A DNA stretch of 17,868 nucleotides from Bordetella parapertussis (GTDB taxonomy: Bacteria > Pseudomonadota > Gammaproteobacteria > Burkholderiales > Burkholderiaceae_B). Position 1 is the first letter of the stretch. Each line of letters begins with the position of its first letter. The position numbers and the translations under genes were made by a program. The stretch lies in assembly GCA_945911685.1 (NCBI GenBank), contig CAMEAW010000049.1, positions 1-17,868 on the forward strand. Reading direction: 5' to 3'. Shown here one piece after another: positions 14,482 through 17,868 of the stretch. The notes under the pieces are model-generated. The model had not been told where the DNA came from. It saw only the letters and a program-made list of their open reading frames with translations, and did no database searches.

Positions 14482-14695
14482 CCGTCTTGCCAGGCGAACC
14501 AGGCTTCAAGTTGTGTTACCCGACCAGGGCAATTGACTTGATGCTAAGGTACTCAGGCGTTTAGTGAGGCAGTCAATTGACTTGAGCCGAGACGTCAATG
14601 TGCTTGGTGACGAGGTCAATTGACTGAAGCCTGTAGTCTGCTGTCATTTGAATTTGCTTTACTATTCCTCATTGATATTTTTTATCGTTTTCACC
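14482..14695. other. Non-coding space between the receptor gene and the efflux operon
   Basis: Besides the repeats at 14525-14624, a short imperfect hairpin GCCAGG-CGAA-CCAGGC lies at about 14489-14504. It has one A-A mismatch and no T-run, so it is not a convincing terminator. TTGAAT (14649-14654) and TGATAT (14673-14678), 18 bases apart, form a weak candidate promoter for the efflux operon. No gene is seen. Confidence 0.4.
14525..14624 (+). repeat. Degenerate tandem units resembling the tctC stop region, with GTCAATTGAC palindromes
   Basis: Three units downstream of the receptor gene carry the core CAATTGAC at 14530, 14574 and 14617 (steps 44 and 43). In the reading frame that matches the gene end (CAA GTC GAT TAA, stop at 14479-14481) they read CAG GGC AAT TGA (stop 14534), GCA GTC AAT TGA (stop 14578) and GAG GTC AAT TGA (stop 14621). 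The second and third contain the perfect ten-base palindrome GTCAATTGAC (14572-14581 and 14615-14624). Bases before the core (TAGTGA/TGGTGA) and after it (CTTGA) are also partly conserved. Spacing is about four helical turns, so the palindromes face the same side of the DNA. Confidence 0.6.
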
Positions 14696-16264
14696 ATGAA
14701 TCGATTCGCGTTGTTTGGTTGGCTGGCTGGCACTTGCCTCGCTTTGTCAGGATGTATGGTCGGGCCCGATTATGTGCGGCCCGCAGCCAAGGTCCAAGAT
14801 CAATTCAGCCAACCTAAAAAAACCGAGTTTACCGAGGCGCTTGAGGCAACCAACGCTCAGCGGCTCAATCCGGTTGCTTGGTGGGCCGGCTTTAAAGACC
14901 CAACCCTTAATCAATTGCTCGCACGCGCTGCGAGCGATAACCTGAGCTTGCAGCGCGCTGCCGTGCGTGTTGCGCAAGCGCGGTCGCAATTTGGGGTATC
15001 CGAAGCCACGCTTTTGCCGACAGCCGCCCTCAGTGGCTCAGCGTCGCGCAATGACAATCCAAACGCTTTCACGCAATATCTCAACACCTCGCCGCTTTCT
15101 AATACCCGTAATCTGCTGATTCAGGCCAACTGGGAAATCGACTTCTGGGGTAAGTATCGTCGTGGCATCGAAAGCACGCTATCCTCGTACATCTCGGTGG
15201 CGGCGGCCTATTATTCAGCCGACGTGTCGCTGGCCTCTGATGTGGCAAACGCCTATATCAACATCCGCAACTATGAAGGTTTAATTCAAGTTGCAAAAAA
15301 CAACTTGGCCTTTCAGGCTGAAAGCTTGCGTATTGCCCGGTCACGCTTCGATAATGGGTCGACCTCATTGCTCGACTTAAGTCAGTCTGAATCGCAATAC
15401 CAGCAAACAAAATCGCAAATCCCCACGCTGATTGCCTCGCTCAAAATGGCTCAATACACAATGAGCATCTTGTTGGGTGAATCCCCCGACTATTACGAGC
15501 AAAACTTTCAAAGCAGCAAGGCGGCTCTTGTGGCGCCTGCGGCGTTACAAGTGGGCATTCCAAAAGATTTGCTCAGACGTCGCCCTGATATTTTGCAAGC
15601 TGAGTACGCGGCGGCTGCGCAGTCAGCTCTGATTGGTGTGAACGAAGCGGCGCTATATCCAAGTTTTAACTTGAGTGGTTTTTTTGGGTTTCAAAGTGTC
15701 ACCACGAGCAACACAAACCAGTCGGGCTTGTTTTCTTGGGATAACCGCAACACCTCGCTCGCTGGCGGCTTCTTGTTTCCGTTGTTTTACCGTGGCGCAA
15801 TTACCGATCAAATTCGGGTTCAGGATGCCGCGTTTCAACAGAGCGTTCTGACCTATCAAAACCTCGTGCTGCAGGCTCAAAAAGAGGTACAAGACGCACT
15901 TATCACGATTTCGACCACGCGCAGCTCGGCGGCCGATCTTAAAAAATCAGTGATTGCTGCCGAGCAAGCAGCAAAACTGGCGGTTGAGCGCTATGGCGCC
16001 GGGCAGGTCGATTACAACACCGTGATCCTTGCCCAACAGCAACTGTTGCTTGTGCAAAGTACCTTGGTGCAAACCAACACCAATAATTTACTTGGCTACG
16101 TTGCGGCGTTTAAATCGTTAGGTGGGGGGTGGTCGGGCGATTTATTAACGCCAGCGTTGCCGGACGCCATGGTGGCCGAAATGAAGCAGCGTACTAATTG
16201 GGGCAACGCCTTGAGTCACCAACCCGATCCACGTTTAGTTCAGTCTAGTGAGACCATTCAATGA
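14696..16264 (+). CDS. NodT/OprM-type efflux outer-membrane lipoprotein
   Basis: A 522-residue TolC-superfamily outer-membrane channel with two OEP repeats. The signal peptide ends in the lipobox LALSGC with Cys20, followed by MVGPDYVRP, the classic start of this family. Also visible are WEIDFWGKYRRGIES at about 145, and KDLLRRRPDILQAEYAAAAQ then IGVNEAALYPSFNLSGFFG at about 288-330. An upstream TTG (14648) would add 16 unsuitable residues. The ATG has no strong ribosome site. It is the first gene of the efflux operon, whereas many RND operons place the outer-membrane gene last. It overlaps the adaptor gene by four bases (ATGA). It exports pump substrates across the outer membrane; the substrate is unknown. 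Confidence 0.95.
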   Translation: MNRFALFGWLAGTCLALSGCMVGPDYVRPAAKVQDQFSQPKKTEFTEALEATNAQRLNPVAWWAGFKDPTLNQLLARAASDNLSLQRAAVRVAQARSQFGVSEATLLPTAALSGSASRNDNPNAFTQYLNTSPLSNTRNLLIQANWEIDFWGKYRRGIESTLSSYISVAAAYYSADVSLASDVANAYINIRNYEGLIQVAKNNLAFQAESLRIARSRFDNGSTSLLDLSQSESQYQQTKSQIPTLIASLKMAQYTMSILLGESPDYYEQNFQSSKAALVAPAALQVGIPKDLLRRRPDILQAEYAAAAQSALIGVNEAALYPSFNLSGFFGFQSVTTSNTNQSGLFSWDNRNTSLAGGFLFPLFYRGAITDQIRVQDAAFQQSVLTYQNLVLQAQKEVQDALITISTTRSSAADLKKSVIAAEQAAKLAVERYGAGQVDYNTVILAQQQLLLVQSTLVQTNTNNLLGYVAAFKSLGGGWSGDLLTPALPDAMVAEMKQRTNWGNALSHQPDPRLVQSSETIQ

Positions 16265-17385
16265 GCCACTTCATGCGTACGTCGTTCATGCGCACCGCAG
16301 CCCTGAGCCTTGCTTTATTCGCGGGCTTAATACTTGCAGGCTGCGAAAAAAAGCCAATCGTTGCGGTGCCGCCAATTAAAGTGACGGTTGCCAAGCCGGT
16401 GTCTCAAGACGTTCGAAACTATGAAATTTTTGATGGCGTGATTTCGCCGCTGTTAACCGTGAATCTCGAGGCAAGAGTACCGGGCTATCTCAACAAAATC
16501 GCCTTTGAAGACGGTGCGTTTGTTAAAAAGGATCAGTTGCTGTTCGTCATTGAACAAGATCAGTATATTCAGCAGGTCAACTTGACTGAGGCGATTTATA
16601 ACGAAGCAAAAATCGAGTTGGCCCGCCAGAGGGCCTTGGTAAAAGACAAAGCCACTTCACAAGCTGCTGTGGATAAAGCCTTTTCGTCTTTTTTGCAGTC
16701 TGAAGCGAATCTAAAGCTTGCTCAACTTAACTTGAGCTACACCGAGATACGTGCGCCCTTTGATGGCTTGATGGGGCGCCATTTGATCGACGTGGGTAAT
16801 TATTTAGGTAGCAGTGCTTCAGGGATCAAACTGGCAACGATTCAACAAATTAACCCAATCTATGTGTACTTTTATATCAACGAGCGTGATCTGCTGAAGT
16901 ATCAAAAACGCTACGTGAATGAAGAAAATCGTAAATCACTGGTCAACGCGTTACCGGTTTATGTGCAGTTGCAAGGTGAGACTGGCTTTCGTCACAAGGG
17001 TACGCTTGACTACACTGCGAACTTGCTTAGCACCAGTACTGGGTCGCTGCAGTTGCGTGCCACCTTGCCTAACGCAAAGTATGAACTTGTCCCTGGCTTA
17101 TACGGAAAGGTGCTGGCTGAGTATGGCGAGTCCCGCAAGGCTGTCTTGATCCCCGCGCGCACCGTTCAAACCGATCAACAGGGCGACTACGTTTTTGTGA
17201 TGGATGACAATAAAAAAGTCGAACGTCGTGCCATTAAAACGGGGCAGCGTTTCGACACACTCATTGAAATCGCACAGGGCCTGAAAGATTCCGAAACGTT
17301 TGTGCTCGCTGGCTTCATCAATATCAGCAATGGTCAGACCGTCAACCCCGAGATGGCAACGGTCGCACCTATACCTGCGCGTTAA
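16261..17385 (+). CDS. RND efflux periplasmic adaptor (membrane fusion lipoprotein, AcrA family)
   Basis: A 374-residue HlyD/AcrA-type adaptor that links the inner-membrane RND pump to the outer-membrane channel. It has a lipoprotein signal with the lipobox LILAGC (Cys28 from the first Met), then the first lipoyl half (NLEARVPGYLNKIAFEDG...LLFVIEQDQY), an alpha-hairpin at about 105-160 (NEAKIELARQRALVKDKA...SEANLKLAQLNLSY), the second lipoyl half (TEIRAPFDGLMGRHLIDVGN), and the beta-barrel with the typical LRATLPNAKYELVPGLYGKV and VLIPARTVQTDQQGDYVFV. Three in-frame ATGs (16261, 16273, 16288) could start it; the first overlaps the preceding stop and has GTGAGA upstream. Confidence 0.95.
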   Translation: MSHFMRTSFMRTAALSLALFAGLILAGCEKKPIVAVPPIKVTVAKPVSQDVRNYEIFDGVISPLLTVNLEARVPGYLNKIAFEDGAFVKKDQLLFVIEQDQYIQQVNLTEAIYNEAKIELARQRALVKDKATSQAAVDKAFSSFLQSEANLKLAQLNLSYTEIRAPFDGLMGRHLIDVGNYLGSSASGIKLATIQQINPIYVYFYINERDLLKYQKRYVNEENRKSLVNALPVYVQLQGETGFRHKGTLDYTANLLSTSTGSLQLRATLPNAKYELVPGLYGKVLAEYGESRKAVLIPARTVQTDQQGDYVFVMDDNKKVERRAIKTGQRFDTLIEIAQGLKDSETFVLAGFINISNGQTVNPEMATVAPIPAR

Positions 17386-17413
17386 TTAAAACAGTCAGGC
17401 AACCGGACACGCC

Positions 17414-17868
17414 ATGCTTTCAAAATACTTTATCGAGCGCCCTGTTCTGGGTAACGTGATTGCGCTCATCACGATGTTGATCGGCGCGGTGTCTATTTTT
17501 GGTCTGCCGATTGCGCAATACCCACCGATGACGCCGCCTACGGTGCAGGTGACCACCAACTGGCCTGGTGCCAGCGCAGCATTGGTGCAACAGCTAGTGG
17601 CAAGCAACGTCGAAAATCAGGTCAACGGCGTGGCAAACATGCTTTATATGCAATCTGATTCGACCAACGATGGGCGGTATACGCTAACCGTGACGTTTGA
17701 AGTGGGTACCGATCCAAATATTGCTCAGGTGAATGTGCAAAATAGGGTGGCGATCGCCTTGCCGTCCTTGCCACAGGCCGTGCAGCGCCAGGGGGTGACC
17801 ACCAAGGTGCAGTCCACCGCCATTTTGCAGTTTGTGACGCTGACCTCAAGCAACCCAGAGCACGACGC
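17414..17868 (+). CDS. RND (HAE1) efflux pump, N-terminal part, runs off the window
   Basis: An open frame from ATG 17414 to the window end gives 151 codons plus two bases. It begins MLSKYFIERPVLGNVIALI, with the first transmembrane helix at about 10-29. It continues with GLPIAQYPPMTPPTVQVTT and NWPGASAALVQQLVASNVEN, then GVANMLYMQSDSTNDGRYTL and TFEVGTDPNIAQVNVQNRV, all close to AcrB-type pumps. The proton-driven inner-membrane transporter assembles with the two preceding products. GGA (17405-17407) six bases before the ATG serves as ribosome site, 28 bases after the adaptor gene. The proton-relay Asp and Lys residues lie beyond the window. Confidence 0.96.
   Translation, partial: MLSKYFIERPVLGNVIALITMLIGAVSIFGLPIAQYPPMTPPTVQVTTNWPGASAALVQQLVASNVENQVNGVANMLYMQSDSTNDGRYTLTVTFEVGTDPNIAQVNVQNRVAIALPSLPQAVQRQGVTTKVQSTAILQFVTLTSSNPEHD

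Noticed and set aside
14489..14504. Intrinsic terminator after the receptor gene
   Set aside because: The stem has a mismatch, is short, and no T-run follows.
7905..14624. The two arrays as copies of one dispersed repeat family
   Set aside because: Their unit sequences do not resemble each other beyond length and position at gene ends.
14648..14695. TTG start of the outer-membrane lipoprotein
   Set aside because: It adds 16 hydrophobic residues ahead of a complete lipoprotein signal beginning at ATG 14696.

Overview
The window looks like a chromosomal segment of a betaproteobacterium, most likely Burkholderiales and close to Alcaligenaceae. This rests on the hemC-hemD-hemX-hemY block, an orphan Bug/TctC-type receptor, a NodT-type efflux outer-membrane lipoprotein, and protein similarity recognised by eye. 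No rRNA, tRNA, insertion sequence or CRISPR was seen. G+C is moderate and even throughout, so nothing looks freshly imported.

Layout on the + strand, left part: the 3' end of sucC, then sucD (succinyl-CoA synthetase), closed by a strong intrinsic terminator at 1040-1073. Next come a possible 40-residue one-helix membrane peptide, hemC and hemD (tetrapyrrole synthesis), the membrane proteins hemX and hemY, and a fumarylacetoacetate-hydrolase-family enzyme resembling fumarylpyruvate hydrolase. These are closely packed and probably co-transcribed.

Middle part, - strand, in transcription order: a DadA-type FAD oxidoreductase (12458-11190), a cation diffusion facilitator (11062-10097), a divergent LeuC/LeuD-type isomerase pair (10064-8009) without leuB beside it, and a CaiB/BaiF CoA-transferase (7846-6656). 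The last gene ends tail-to-tail with the hydrolase, the two stop codons sharing the bases TTAA.

Right part, + strand: a D-2-hydroxyacid dehydrogenase and a Bug/TctC receptor, divergent from the oxidoreductase, then a tripartite efflux operon (outer-membrane lipoprotein, periplasmic adaptor, and the start of the RND pump, which runs off the window).

The most unusual structure is in two intergenic spaces. Downstream of leuD, about 41-bp degenerate tandem repeats each re-create the last codons and stop of leuD (H-P-W-L-I-A-stop, H-P-W-L-W-A-stop, H-P-W-G-I-A-stop, and a fourth decayed copy). Downstream of tctC, three units about 43 bp apart each resemble the tctC ending (V-D-stop becoming V-N-stop or G-N-stop), two of them forming the perfect palindrome GTCAATTGAC. 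The two arrays share architecture but not sequence. Their function is unknown; slippage relics, operators, RNA structures and att-like relics are all possible.
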